The notes under the pieces: model-generated
The model's input: only the letters and a program-made list of their open reading frames with translations
What the model was told of the DNA's origin: nothing
Databases searched by the model: none
Assembly: GCF_002385225.1 (NCBI RefSeq)
Contig: NZ_DGDC01000010.1
Coordinates: forward strand, 1 to 64,000
Length of the DNA: 64,000 nt
Direction of reading: 5' to 3'
From: Psychrobacter sp. UBA3962
Lineage (GTDB): Bacteria > Pseudomonadota > Gammaproteobacteria > Pseudomonadales > Moraxellaceae
Part shown: positions 63,974 through 64,000 of the stretch, one piece after another
Layout: every line of letters begins with the position of its first letter
Numbering within the stretch: position 1 is the stretch's first letter
Translations under genes and position numbers: made by a program

Positions 63974-64000
63974 GTCTGCTTTACTATCTAGTTTTTATCC

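Overview
The window looks like a chromosomal segment of a gammaproteobacterium of the family Moraxellaceae, most likely Psychrobacter or a close relative. This rests on moderate-to-low GC by eye, the trpF-trpB-trpA-accD-folC order seen in that family, and protein character. No 16S rRNA gene is present, so the genus is inference.

Layout. 1-1100: an OsmC-type thiol peroxidase overlapping a small flavodoxin-like reductase. 1117-8699 (minus): a K+/H+ antiporter, then a TolC-HlyD-ABC2-ABC2 efflux set that lacks an ATPase gene. 9117-12215 (minus): two poorly characterised genes and a catalase. 12480-17205: an SMR pump, then a four-gene siderophore/iron uptake ABC operon behind a Fur box. 17399-34000: a nitrate-respiration island with narK1, narL-narX (minus), narK2, narGHJI, a flavohemoglobin gene (hmp) broken by an in-frame amber codon, a parvulin PPIase, a hemerythrin-like protein and a YeaR-like DUF1971 protein. 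34149-37230: arsC and a Fur-type promoter driving feoA-feoB plus a small Cys-rich Feo protein. 37400-39382: D-serine ammonia-lyase and a GST. 39508-46827: an accessory-looking stretch with a leucine-rich-repeat protein, diaminopimelate dehydrogenase, a TauD-like oxygenase, a WG-repeat lipoprotein, an HNH nuclease and a SAM methyltransferase, ending at tRNA-Val(GAC). 47231-50593 (minus): copper nitrite reductase nirK (AniA type with fused cytochrome c), nirV and a SCO1-like copper protein. 50819-53470 (minus): ktrA-ktrB and a DUF3124 lipoprotein. 53754-58335: proS, a DUF4230 protein and photolyase. 58497-63848: trpF-trpB-trpA-accD-folC.

How the parts fit. NarK1/NarK2 move nitrate and nitrite, NarGHI reduces nitrate at the quinol pool, and NirK reduces nitrite to NO in the periplasm. 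NarXL senses nitrate. Near-identical 16-bp sites fitting the NarL 7-2-7 pattern lie before narK2/narX and before narG. Sites resembling NsrR boxes lie before hmp and nirK, the latter inside a perfect 37-bp palindrome, so NO-responsive control of both NO production and NO removal is likely. Since hmp carries a stop codon, NO removal probably depends on genes outside this window. Iron supply (fat/ceu-like operon, feo) flanks this iron-demanding system under apparent Fur control.

No CRISPR array, insertion sequence, prophage or rRNA gene was recognised. The least explained items are the methyltransferase/HNH pair next to the tRNA, the ATPase-less export operon, and two 31-nt intercistronic hairpins with matching geometry in the nar and nir clusters.
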